Shown piece after piece: positions 1 through 7,991 of a stretch of 64,000 nucleotides of DNA. Source of the stretch: an uncultured Gammaproteobacteria bacterium (GTDB taxonomy: Bacteria > Pseudomonadota > Gammaproteobacteria > JAADHQ01); NCBI GenBank assembly GCA_947258755.1, contig CAMYJO010000011.1, positions 91,122 to 155,121 of the forward strand, read 5' to 3'. Within the stretch, counting starts at the first letter, position 1, and each line of letters opens with the position of its first letter. The notes under the pieces were generated by a model. It did no database searches. It saw only the letters and a list, made by a program, of their open reading frames with translations, and had not been told where the DNA came from. The translations under genes were made by a program, and so were the position numbers.

Positions 1-185
1 ATGCAGAACAGACTCGGCAGCAGTTGCATGAAGAGATCGAGCAATGTCGGCGGCTTGGTGTTGATAGTTTTCCTGCACTGGTGCTTAACGTGAGTGGCTC
101 TTATTGGCAAATACCGCTAGATTATAATCATGTTGATCCCATGCTGGATTTGATTTCACAAATTATTAAAGAGCAGGACGAATGA
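1..185 (+). CDS. DsbA-family thiol oxidoreductase, 3' end only
   Basis: The reading frame that ends at the TGA at 183-185 is open to the left edge and encodes about 60 residues. It contains LGVDSFPALVL, in which a cis-proline follows a hydrophobic stretch, as in thioredoxin-fold DsbA / FrnE-like proteins. The catalytic CxxC lies off the window, so activity cannot be judged. No signal for a membrane anchor is seen in this part. The next gene starts on the base after this stop, so the two are probably co-transcribed and translationally coupled. The family assignment rests on one motif and the C-terminal pattern, so the exact subfamily is open. Confidence 0.6.
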   Translation, partial: AEQTRQQLHEEIEQCRRLGVDSFPALVLNVSGSYWQIPLDYNHVDPMLDLISQIIKEQDE

Positions 186-542
186 ATGTCGCCGCAACAG
201 ACAAATGACTTAAGCGAGCTACTGTCGGTTTATCTGAATGACGAATTGCTACTGCAATATGATCGCAAGAAGCGAATTCCAGGTCATCAACGTTTGTTTC
301 TCGATAAAATGGATGCCGATATGGATGCTGGTATTTCGATGGCAGGCGAATTTATCGCCAACCCAAATGCACAAGAGCGCCTGCACTATGTGGCGATTAA
401 GCTCGTGCGTGGCTTATTGGCAAAAGAGCAAGCGCTGGTTGCATCGACCAGTACATATTTATCCAGTCGTTATGTCAGCCTGAAAGAAATTCAGGCACAT
501 GAGAGTGGCGAACAGGTGGGGCTAGACTTTGTCTTTGACTGA
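186..542 (+). CDS. Conserved hypothetical protein, paralogue of 548-919
   Basis: I do not recognise this 118-residue family. It is soluble, acidic and probably helical, with no signal peptide or membrane segment. A core reads YDRKK..P.HQ..LDKMDADM, then NP.A..R, TYL..R and a C-terminal VFD. The convergent neighbour at 548-919 shares this core; my hand alignment gives about 40 percent identity over about 106 residues. The ATG directly abuts the stop of the upstream DsbA-like gene (TGAATG), which fits coupled translation. The function is unknown. Conservation of the LDKMDA and NPxA segments between the two copies suggests they are the functional core. Confidence 0.8.
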   Translation: MSPQQTNDLSELLSVYLNDELLLQYDRKKRIPGHQRLFLDKMDADMDAGISMAGEFIANPNAQERLHYVAIKLVRGLLAKEQALVASTSTYLSSRYVSLKEIQAHESGEQVGLDFVFD

Positions 543-547
543 TTCGA

Positions 548-919
548 TTAATGCGTGAACTGCACGGCAACCTGTTTCTTGTAATCTTCATCAAAGACGA
601 GATTGATAGTCACTTCTTCATCGACATCTTCAATACGAACCTGTTTTAGTTCCGGTAAGCGGTCGGCCAGATAGGTGCACATCGAGGCGGCCACGGATTC
701 CTGATCATTTTTTATTGCATGTACCAGATTGGCCGCAACAAATTGTGCGCGTTGATTGGCATCCGGGTTTTTTATCAGTGAGTCACCTATCATGATGCCT
801 TCTTCCATTTTTGCATCCATTTTATCCAGGTATAGCGCCTGGTGGTCAGGAAGTAGCTTGTCGCGATCGTATTCCAGCTGTGCGACCCCGTTCAATAGAA
901 CGGCCATTATATTGCTCAT
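548..919 (-). CDS. Conserved hypothetical protein, paralogue of 186-542
   Basis: This 123-residue protein belongs to the same unrecognised family as its neighbour. It shares YDRDK..P.HQ, LDKMDAKM, NPDANQR, TYLADR and the terminal VFD, then has an extra tail of about ten residues (EDYKKQVAVQFTH). The two genes converge with only five bases between their stops, so there is no room for a terminator hairpin outside the coding sequence. It has no signal peptide or membrane segment. The gene stands alone on the minus strand, with about 100 bases to the next upstream gene that could hold its promoter. No function can be assigned. Confidence 0.8.
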   Translation of the reverse strand: MSNIMAVLLNGVAQLEYDRDKLLPDHQALYLDKMDAKMEEGIMIGDSLIKNPDANQRAQFVAANLVHAIKNDQESVAASMCTYLADRLPELKQVRIEDVDEEVTINLVFDEDYKKQVAVQFTH

Positions 920-1027
920 AGTAGTACCTGTTTAGTCAGCAGAGGCCCGTTACGGCTCTGGGGGATTATCATGACGGCTATTTTAGCGTATATACTGAGC
1001 GCAGAAAAGATGCCGCCAGCACCAGTG

Positions 1028-1801
1028 TTATAGCGGAATGTCCTTATTGTCCAGAATCCAGTCAACGGCCTCGTTGAAATCCTGTGCACAGACTATACCT
1101 GGATCGGTGATACGGTCTTCATCACCATCGCGATATTTACCGGTTTTGACCAGGATAGCCGTCATTCCGGCGCTAATGGCACCATTGATATCGGCGTCGA
1201 CATCATCGCCAATCATAACAGTGCTTTTGACGCTGGTGGACATGCTATGGACCGCATGCCGATAGAATTCACAATCCGGCTTGCCGGTAATAATGGCTTC
1301 AACGTCAGCGGCGTACTCAAGCGCGGTGACAAATGCACCGGCATCGATACTAAGGCCGTCCTGTTGCATGAAATAACGATTCTTGCCCATGGCAATTAAG
1401 GGTGCACCCTCAATCAATAGGCGAAAGGCGTTATTGATATTATCGTAGGTGAATCCTTGATCTGCATCGCCTATGAGGACGGCATTGTATTGGGTGTTGT
1501 TAAAATCGGCGAATTCTTCGAGTAAGTCCGGATGGATTAACTTAAAGGGCGATAGACCGTTCGTTTTCAGATAAGCATGTGCCGCCATGGGAGCTGTAAA
1601 CAGGTCATCACGATTAATAATGAAACCTAGTTCAAGTAGTTGCTGATGGATCTTGTTTGCAGGTTTTCGTGTGGTATTGGTGACATAACGTATGGCTAGT
1701 CCAGAGTTTTGTAAGCGCGACAGGGAGTCGCTAGCGCCTGGGATAGCCTGGTCGTCTATATAGAGTACACCACTCAGGTCCAGAAGTAGACCGGAAATCA
1801 T
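1028..1801 (-). CDS. HAD-IIA family hydrolase, LHPP-like
   Basis: This 257-residue protein is a haloacid dehalogenase superfamily phosphatase of subclass IIA. Motif I is D8-L-S-G-V, where the usual second aspartate is serine, as in phospholysine / phosphohistidine / inorganic pyrophosphate phosphatase (LHPP). Motif II is VTNTT at 40-44, the motif III lysine lies in ITGKPD, and motif IV is MIGDDVDADING. The C2-type cap lies between motifs II and III. The length suits the family. The substrate cannot be read from the sequence. It is on the minus strand between the conserved hypothetical gene and a diguanylate cyclase and is not obviously in an operon with either. Confidence 0.85.
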   Translation of the reverse strand: MISGLLLDLSGVLYIDDQAIPGASDSLSRLQNSGLAIRYVTNTTRKPANKIHQQLLELGFIINRDDLFTAPMAAHAYLKTNGLSPFKLIHPDLLEEFADFNNTQYNAVLIGDADQGFTYDNINNAFRLLIEGAPLIAMGKNRYFMQQDGLSIDAGAFVTALEYAADVEAIITGKPDCEFYRHAVHSMSTSVKSTVMIGDDVDADINGAISAGMTAILVKTGKYRDGDEDRITDPGIVCAQDFNEAVDWILDNKDIPL

Positions 1802-1894
1802 CCGAAGTCCCCTGTTTTGTATGCATACCTGATAATGTAGTGGATACTACGTGATTGTAAATACCCCGGCGGGGATAATGCTGAGCGGAATAAC

Positions 1895-2827
1895 TTAGTC
1901 TGACATTATCGTGCAATTACGGCCGTTATTTTTTGCAGTGTATAATGCCTTGTCTGCACGTTCGAACAGATCAAGTTCCTTATCATCAGCATGTAGGCAG
2001 GCAATACCCTGACTGACTGTGATATTCGTTGTATTACCATTATAGCTGCATTCGAGTTTGGCTATCGCCTGGCGGATTCGTTCAGCCAGTTGCTGTGCGC
2101 CTTTTTCACAGGTATTGCTTAGCAGGATTGCGAATTCCTCGCCACCATAGCGGAACACCATATCCGAATCGCGGACCTGAAGCTTGATGGTCTGGGCAAC
2201 ATCGCGTAATACACAGTCACCGAACAGATGACCGAATTCATCATTGATACCTTTGAACTTATCGATATCAAGAATAATCAGTGCAAATGGACTTTCATGG
2301 CGCTGTGCCAGTGCTATTTCACGATTGATACTGGAATCAAATGTCGAACGATTTTTTACGCCTGTCAGTGGATCAATCATCGATGTGGTTATTGCCTGAT
2401 GATACATCAAGCCATTATGCAGCGGGTTTAATAGGCTGGATAACGTATATTCCAGTGTGATTGTTTCCGACTCGGAGAATTTTCGGCGTCGGCTGAAGAC
2501 CAGCTCACCGAGATTCTGACCACCTATTAATAGTCGATACTGACAGCTGTGGTGTTTTTTCTGGCCAAAATTGTACGTATAGATATCTTCGGGATGTGAG
2601 TAGCTGATGCTGTCATAGTCAATGTATGTCCGTGTTTCCTGCTGGAAAATGGCAAACAGTTCATCCAGGTTTAAGGTACTATGCAAGCGATTGGACAGCT
2701 CAAGAGCACGTACGGCCTCGACCTTTAATGAAAATGCCTTATCTGCTTTTATATGGGTGCCCATAGTCTTGACGCCTTTTGTTAATACCCTGGTATTGCC
2801 CGCATCGATACTCGTATTTAATGCCAT
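1895..2827 (-). CDS. Diguanylate cyclase (GGDEF domain)
   Basis: This 310-residue protein should make cyclic di-GMP from two GTP. The catalytic motif GGEEF is at 228-232, preceded by LDIDKFKGIND for magnesium and guanine binding. An inhibitory I-site RDSD sits at 219-222 with the standard five-residue gap, so product inhibition is expected. Residues about 30-150 look like a divergent GAF-type sensor; no transmembrane helix or signal peptide is seen, so it should be cytoplasmic. The ATG at 2827 has AGAGGA upstream at good spacing. It is divergent from the thioredoxin gene at 3045, with about 215 bases between them. YajQ at 62313, a reported cyclic di-GMP binder, is in the same window but far away. 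Confidence 0.9.
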   Translation of the reverse strand: MALNTSIDAGNTRVLTKGVKTMGTHIKADKAFSLKVEAVRALELSNRLHSTLNLDELFAIFQQETRTYIDYDSISYSHPEDIYTYNFGQKKHHSCQYRLLIGGQNLGELVFSRRRKFSESETITLEYTLSSLLNPLHNGLMYHQAITTSMIDPLTGVKNRSTFDSSINREIALAQRHESPFALIILDIDKFKGINDEFGHLFGDCVLRDVAQTIKLQVRDSDMVFRYGGEEFAILLSNTCEKGAQQLAERIRQAIAKLECSYNGNTTNITVSQGIACLHADDKELDLFERADKALYTAKNNGRNCTIMSD

Positions 2828-3044
2828 TGGATAAATCCTCTGTACAACTGTTAGTTATACCTATGCTAATATCGTGCCGCTTTTTTATAAATTACATATA
2901 ACTAATAAAAACAATAAGATAATGAGCTAGCACCTGGCTTGCGTCAACATTGTGACGGCATTTTGACGGTTTTAGGATGGTAAAAGCGGCAACTTATTGC
3001 TTTAATCGTAAGTCAAACAGTTAGTGTATCGTCAGGAAACAAAC

Positions 3045-4091
3045 ATGAAAAAAGTGCTCTTTAGTTCCATTTGCGTCATGTTGTATGCGCTTTGCGCCAG
3101 TGTGTATGCGGCCACAGAACAGCAAAAACTCGACGCGGGTATGGTCAATCCTGGCTATATTGAGAAGCCGGCCTGGTTCAAATTATCATTATTGGAATTA
3201 CAGGACGATGTCGCCGAGGCCAGCGCAGCAGGCAAACGGCTGATCCTGTATTTCTACCAGGATGGTTGTCCGTATTGTGAGAAATTGATCGTCGATAATT
3301 TCGGTAACAAGGAAATAGCAGATAAGGCGAAAAAGAATTTCGACATGATTGCACTCAACATGTGGGGTGATAAGGAAGTGATCGATCTCCAAGGTAAGGA
3401 AACCATCGAAAAGGATTTTGCTGCCGCAATGAAGGTGATGTATACGCCAACGATGTTATTTCTGGATGAAAAAGGTCAAGTGGCCCTACGTCTGAACGGC
3501 TACTATTTCCCGGAAAAATTCAATGCAGTACTTGACTATGTTGCTGCAGGCATGGAAGCTAAAATGAAATTTTCGGAATATTATCGAGCCAAAACTGCGA
3601 CGCCCACAACCGGTAAGTTGCATATTGATCCAAGCTATTTGCAGCCTCCGTATAATCTCCAACAAACTCTTCAGGCTAACAAGCGTCCTCTGTTGGTTAT
3701 ATTTGAACAGCCTGGAAGTAAACTCTGTGATGAGTTACATCTTGATATCTTACAAAAGCCCGAGTCCAAGGAGGCTATCAAGGGGTTAGATGTTGCTGTC
3801 TTGGGCCAGCATTCGAAAGGTTTTGTGGTTACGCCGGATGGCCAGGCAATGAGAATTTCAGATTGGGCAAAAAAACTGAATATCCAGTATGCACCCAGCC
3901 TTGTTTATTTTGATACTGCCGGTAAAGAGGTTTTTCGTACAGAGGCCTATCTAAGAACCTTTCATATTGCCGGCTCTATGAATTACGTCACTAGCGGGAA
4001 GTATAAAACGCAGCCCAACTTTCAACGCTATCTACAGGATGTTAATAAGGATATGATAAGCAAAGGTATCAAGGTCGAGTTGATGAGGTAA
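3045..4091 (+). CDS. Periplasmic thioredoxin-fold protein, SoxW-like, two domains
   Basis: This 348-residue secreted protein starts with a signal peptide (MKKVLFSSICVMLYALC...VYA) cut near residue 22. The first thioredoxin domain has the redox motif C75-P-Y-C78 and resembles SoxW-type or DUF255-like thioredoxins. A second thioredoxin-like domain from about 205 contains only one cysteine where CxxC would be (PGSKLCDEL), so it is probably structural or binds a partner. I chose the ATG at 3045, not an in-frame ATG at 3024, because CAGGAAA precedes it and the signal peptide begins there. A role in reducing periplasmic or sulfur-oxidising enzymes is inference; no sox genes are nearby. Confidence 0.8.
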   Translation: MKKVLFSSICVMLYALCASVYAATEQQKLDAGMVNPGYIEKPAWFKLSLLELQDDVAEASAAGKRLILYFYQDGCPYCEKLIVDNFGNKEIADKAKKNFDMIALNMWGDKEVIDLQGKETIEKDFAAAMKVMYTPTMLFLDEKGQVALRLNGYYFPEKFNAVLDYVAAGMEAKMKFSEYYRAKTATPTTGKLHIDPSYLQPPYNLQQTLQANKRPLLVIFEQPGSKLCDELHLDILQKPESKEAIKGLDVAVLGQHSKGFVVTPDGQAMRISDWAKKLNIQYAPSLVYFDTAGKEVFRTEAYLRTFHIAGSMNYVTSGKYKTQPNFQRYLQDVNKDMISKGIKVELMR

Positions 4092-4146
4092 GCGCGTGCT
4101 TCCTTTGTGGGCTTGTGCTCGTAGCTTTAAAATCCAATGTTAACCT

Positions 4147-4896
4147 TCAAAGAAAATCTTCCGCCATAAAAGACTGGCCGTTATAGGAGTGGCTGTCAGG
4201 CCCGATTAAATAAAGGAAACCAGGCATAACGACTTCTGGTGCGCTGACTGACTCCGGGTTCTCACCGGGATAAGCTGCGGCGCGCATTCTTGTGCGGATA
4301 TTACCCGGGTCAATACTGTTGGCTTTGATATGCGTGGTGGATTCCAACTCATCCGCAAGGGTCTGCATCATATTCTCCTGAGCGGCCTTGGAGGCACCGT
4401 AGGCACCCCAATAGGCGCTTCCCTGACGACCACAGGCATCCGATACGAACAGGATGCGCGCATCCTCCGACTGATTCAGCAAGGGTATGCAGGACTGGTT
4501 AAGCAGGAAGGGGGCATTCAGGTTGACCTGCATGACCCGATACCAGGTCTGCGGATCATACAACTGCATCGGTGTGATCGGTCCCATCACGGCGGCATTA
4601 TGCACCAGTCCATCAAGCCGTCCGAACTCACGGTCAATTGATTCGACCATGGTTTCATAATCATCGGCCGATGCCCCTTCAAGGTCCAGGGGGTATAGCG
4701 CCGGCTGTGGATATGCCTTGCTGACTATCTCGTCATACAGAGATTCGAGGTTGGCGACATGCTTATCGAGTAAAACCGTAGTCGCGCCGTATTCTGCGTA
4801 TGTCAGCGCCAGGGTTCTGCCGAGACCATCGCCAGCACCGGTAATCAGGATGATGCGTTGGTCTAGAAGCTTGCCGGGTGCTTGGTAATGAGGCAT
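4147..4896 (-). CDS. yciK: Short-chain dehydrogenase, YciK family
   Basis: This 249-residue NAD(P)-dependent oxidoreductase has the SDR cofactor motif TGAGDGLG at 19-26, NAA for the central sheet, a catalytic serine in the SDACGRQGS segment, and tyrosine and lysine in YGASK. Its N-terminus (HYQAP..LLDQRIILITGA) and the MQVN.NA and P.N.RT.MRA segments match E. coli YciK, whose substrate is not well defined. AAGGA precedes the ATG. It is the last gene of a minus-strand operon beginning at mtaD. In Pseudomonas-type genomes yciK follows ubiG-mupP directly; here rmuC-hpnCDE come between. Confidence 0.88.
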   Translation of the reverse strand: MPHYQAPGKLLDQRIILITGAGDGLGRTLALTYAEYGATTVLLDKHVANLESLYDEIVSKAYPQPALYPLDLEGASADDYETMVESIDREFGRLDGLVHNAAVMGPITPMQLYDPQTWYRVMQVNLNAPFLLNQSCIPLLNQSEDARILFVSDACGRQGSAYWGAYGASKAAQENMMQTLADELESTTHIKANSIDPGNIRTRMRAAAYPGENPESVSAPEVVMPGFLYLIGPDSHSYNGQSFMAEDFL

Positions 4897-4910
4897 GTCA
4901 TGTCCTTTAT

Positions 4911-6236
4911 CTATAATATAGTGTTCGCTGAGTGCTCAGTCAGTTGTCGGGCACATTGTAACCCACTTGATACTGCGCCTTCGAGTGTTGCCGGCAAGCC
5001 AGTGTCGACATAATCTCCCGCCAGCCAAATATTATCGCCGATATGACCTGGTTTCGGTCGTAATGGGGTGCTTTCTGGTGTGCATGCGAAAGTCGCCGTT
5101 TTTTCCCGGGTGATATAAGCACTGATGACCGCGGGCCATGTGGGGAATAGGGTACGGGTCTCGGCAATAACTGCCTCGACCAAGGCTTGCTTATCCATCT
5201 GCATATGCGCGCCCTCAGCACTGATGACGGCTGCGATTAGCCCTGCCTGGCCACAGCTGCGACGATCAATAAACCACTGGCTGATGCCATCGCAGAGTCC
5301 CTGCATGTTTCCGTCAAGTTGTATGTGCTCTGGGAATTGCATATACACGGTGGTGATGGGTTGATGTTTCATCGCTGTCAGGGATTTGGCGATACTGGAG
5401 AACTGATCGTGTATAGCGAGTAGCCGCGCGCATTGCTCGAACGGGGTCGCCAGCACAAGTTGGCTGACAGGATAGTTACCCTTGGAGGTTTCTATATCGG
5501 TGACTCCAGTTGCGCCAATATTGATTTTAACTAAGCGTTCTGAGGTTCGAACAATACCGCCTTGTCGTTGAATATAGTCGAGTGCAGGCTGCGGTAATAC
5601 TTTATGCAGACAGGTCCTGGGCAGTAAAACATCGCTATTGCTGCGTGATCCGGTAAAGCTTCTGTTTAATACATTCATGAAGACCTGCATCGAGGCCTTG
5701 TCTATGTCGGTGTTCAGGGCCGCAATACAGATAGGTCGCCAGAATAGTTTGATCAGGCGTGGGCTTTGCTGTTGCAGATAATCTGCAACGGACTGATCGC
5801 GCTTTATGCGAAAGCCTGAACGCATCATGGCGGACCAACAGCGTATGATGCACCATTTTTCTCGCAGTGAAATACCTTTGGCGCCAAGCAGGGCAGTCAG
5901 CATATGCAGAGGGCTGGTCAATTTGGGTACGCTCAGTTGCAGGCCCGGGCCCTGTAGACAGTGCATGTTCAGATGCAGACGCGAGCGCGTAAATAGTTCT
6001 GCCTCATCCAGATCCAGTAGTGACAGTAGCCCAAGCAACTCATGGTAGGCGCCGAGCAGGATATGTTGGCCGTTATCGAGGTCCATGTCGCCATTGTTGA
6101 TAAGACGTGCGCGTCCACCCGCTTGTGCTGAGGCTTCAAATAATTCAATCTTGTAACCTTTGGCAGCGAGGGCCACTGCGCTAGCCAGTCCGGCCCAGCC
6201 AGCACCGATAATGGTGACATTGCTACTGCCAGTCAC
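4911..6236 (-). CDS. hpnE: Squalene-associated FAD-dependent desaturase HpnE
   Basis: This 441-residue flavoprotein belongs to the phytoene desaturase-like amine oxidases. The FAD dinucleotide-binding motif IIGAGWAGLASA is at 9-20, followed by FEA..QAGGRAR, and the C-terminal FAD-binding stretch is WLAGDYVDTGLPATLEGAV. In the HpnCDE pathway it reduces hydroxysqualene to squalene. Its ATG overlaps the hpnD stop by four bases, which indicates coupled translation. The order hpnC-hpnD-hpnE is the classic bacterial squalene cassette. No squalene-hopene cyclase is in the window, so the end product (hopanoid, sterol or free squalene) is unknown. Confidence 0.92.
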   Translation of the reverse strand: MTGSSNVTIIGAGWAGLASAVALAAKGYKIELFEASAQAGGRARLINNGDMDLDNGQHILLGAYHELLGLLSLLDLDEAELFTRSRLHLNMHCLQGPGLQLSVPKLTSPLHMLTALLGAKGISLREKWCIIRCWSAMMRSGFRIKRDQSVADYLQQQSPRLIKLFWRPICIAALNTDIDKASMQVFMNVLNRSFTGSRSNSDVLLPRTCLHKVLPQPALDYIQRQGGIVRTSERLVKINIGATGVTDIETSKGNYPVSQLVLATPFEQCARLLAIHDQFSSIAKSLTAMKHQPITTVYMQFPEHIQLDGNMQGLCDGISQWFIDRRSCGQAGLIAAVISAEGAHMQMDKQALVEAVIAETRTLFPTWPAVISAYITREKTATFACTPESTPLRPKPGHIGDNIWLAGDYVDTGLPATLEGAVSSGLQCARQLTEHSANTIL

Positions 6237-7084
6237 TTTTTTCGCATCTTTTTTTCAATTCGATAGGTTTTCCAGGCAATCCATAGTTTACGTACCGGCG
6301 TGAGTTTGATGCGGTGTTCCAGGACCTGGTATTTATCTTTAGTAATCTCGGTGAGTAGCGCCTGGTAGATGGCGGCCATGATCAGTGAGCTGACCTGGTT
6401 GTAACGGTCGCTTGCAGCCAGGCTGGACAGGGCAGTGTGATAGTATTGTTGTGCACGCTGGGTCTGGAACTCAAGCAATGCTCGCACCGGTTCGGTCGTC
6501 GTCGGCAGCTGCAGGTCACTTTCCTTGACATTGAATCGTTGCAGCTCATCCAACGGGATATAGATCCTGTCGCGACTGGCATCTTCTCTGACATCGCGGA
6601 TGATATTGGTCAACTGTAAGGCCAGGCCAAGGCCTTCAGCAAACTTCAGGGTGTCGCGTTCCTTATAGCCGAATATTTCCACGGCCAGTAATCCGACCAC
6701 GCCAGCGACGCGGTGACAGTATAGCTGCAAGTCTTTAAAGCTTTTATAGCGGTTGATATGCAGATCCATTTGCATACCGTCAATGATTTCCTCCAGGTAC
6801 TCCCGGTGCAGGTCGAAGTGTTGCATGGATTGATGCAACGCCTGGGTGACTGGGTGTTTCGCTTCGCCCTGATAAAGCGCGTTGATTTCCTCACGCCACC
6901 AATTGAGCTTGGTTTCCGCAATACCCGGATCGACACAGTCATCGACAATATCATCCACTTCACGGCAAAAGGCATACAGCGCTGTGATGGCCTTGCGTTT
7001 TTCTGCAGGCAAAAAAAGGAAGCTATAATAGAAGCTGGAGCCACTGCTGGCGGCCTTTTGCTGGCAATATTGTTCGGGGTTCAT
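6233..7084 (-). CDS. hpnD: Presqualene diphosphate synthase HpnD
   Basis: This 283-residue prenyl synthase condenses two farnesyl diphosphates to presqualene diphosphate. The first aspartate-rich motif is DDIVDD at 44-49 and the second lies in LTNIIRDVREDASRDR. YIPLDEL follows, as in squalene/phytoene synthases. The sequence around FYYSFLFLPAEKR is typical of HpnD rather than HpnC. It is soluble, without a C-terminal anchor, and ends in a basic tail (RIEKKMRKK). It lies 11 bases downstream of hpnC and overlaps hpnE by four bases, so the three enzymes are made together. Confidence 0.93.
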   Translation of the reverse strand: MNPEQYCQQKAASSGSSFYYSFLFLPAEKRKAITALYAFCREVDDIVDDCVDPGIAETKLNWWREEINALYQGEAKHPVTQALHQSMQHFDLHREYLEEIIDGMQMDLHINRYKSFKDLQLYCHRVAGVVGLLAVEIFGYKERDTLKFAEGLGLALQLTNIIRDVREDASRDRIYIPLDELQRFNVKESDLQLPTTTEPVRALLEFQTQRAQQYYHTALSSLAASDRYNQVSSLIMAAIYQALLTEITKDKYQVLEHRIKLTPVRKLWIAWKTYRIEKKMRKK

Positions 7085-7095
7085 AATTTATATTG

Positions 7096-7983
7096 TTAGT
7101 GCGTGAGTTTTTTCAAGTATACCGCAAATTTGCTCGAAAGCGCGTGCGTGGCGATCCAAAGCCAGTCGCGTTTAGTCAACCGGCTTGGAATAGACAGGTC
7201 ACCGCGGTTCTGATGTAATTTTTGTAATACTTTCCAGCCCCCGAGGATCATCATGCGTAGTTCCAGTCCTGGCCGACCTTTCAACTTTATCCCCAGTGGC
7301 GCCCCAGATTGTAGTAATCTGAATGCCCGTTGTATCTGGAAATCCATAAACGCGGGAAGCCCCGGCACTGTGTGTTGGCAGTCCAGATCCTGTTCGCGCA
7401 GGTCGAAACGCTGTAATTCATCTGCCGGCATATAGATACGTTGCCTGTCCTGGTAGTCAGTGCAAATGTCTTGTAGGAAATTAATAATTTGCAAGGCACT
7501 GCAAATGGCATCTGCATGGGCAATATTCTTGGTGCTGTCTTGCGCATACAGGATAAGTAGCATGCGGCCGATCGGGTTAGCTGAGTGTCGACAATATTCC
7601 ATCACTTCACCAAAATCGGCATAACGTTGTTTATCGATATCCATATTGAAGGCGATTAACAGGTTTAATAGCGGTTCTAGCAGACTCGGCGTCTTGTGCA
7701 GGGTATCGGCCAGCGCGATATAAACGGGTTCAGCGACAGGTTGGTCAGCGGCCGCCTCTATCAGGTGTGCTTTTGCCTGTTGCAACAATTGTCGACGTTG
7801 TTCGGCATGCAGTTCGCCCTCATCAGCAATATCATCGGCCATCCGTGAAAACGCATAGATAGCACTGACTGGCTTGCGCAAGGCCCGCGGTAACAGAATT
7901 GAGGCTACCGGAAAATTCTCATAATGCTGCTTGACGATGTTCTGGCAATAACGATATGCCTGTTCAACCTTATAAGTAGTCAT
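7096..7983 (-). CDS. hpnC: Hydroxysqualene synthase HpnC
   Basis: This 295-residue homologue of squalene/phytoene synthase converts presqualene diphosphate to hydroxysqualene. The first metal motif is MADDIADE (49-55), and the second region is NFLQDICTDYQDRQRIY. The opening AYRYCQNIVKQHYENFPVAS is characteristic of HpnC. The paralogous HpnD follows directly. It lies eight bases downstream of rmuC on the same strand, which suggests shared transcription with a DNA-metabolism gene; I see no reason for that beyond operon packing. Confidence 0.92.
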   Translation of the reverse strand: MTTYKVEQAYRYCQNIVKQHYENFPVASILLPRALRKPVSAIYAFSRMADDIADEGELHAEQRRQLLQQAKAHLIEAAADQPVAEPVYIALADTLHKTPSLLEPLLNLLIAFNMDIDKQRYADFGEVMEYCRHSANPIGRMLLILYAQDSTKNIAHADAICSALQIINFLQDICTDYQDRQRIYMPADELQRFDLREQDLDCQHTVPGLPAFMDFQIQRAFRLLQSGAPLGIKLKGRPGLELRMMILGGWKVLQKLHQNRGDLSIPSRLTKRDWLWIATHALSSKFAVYLKKLTH

Positions 7984-7991
7984 GTGCCGAA

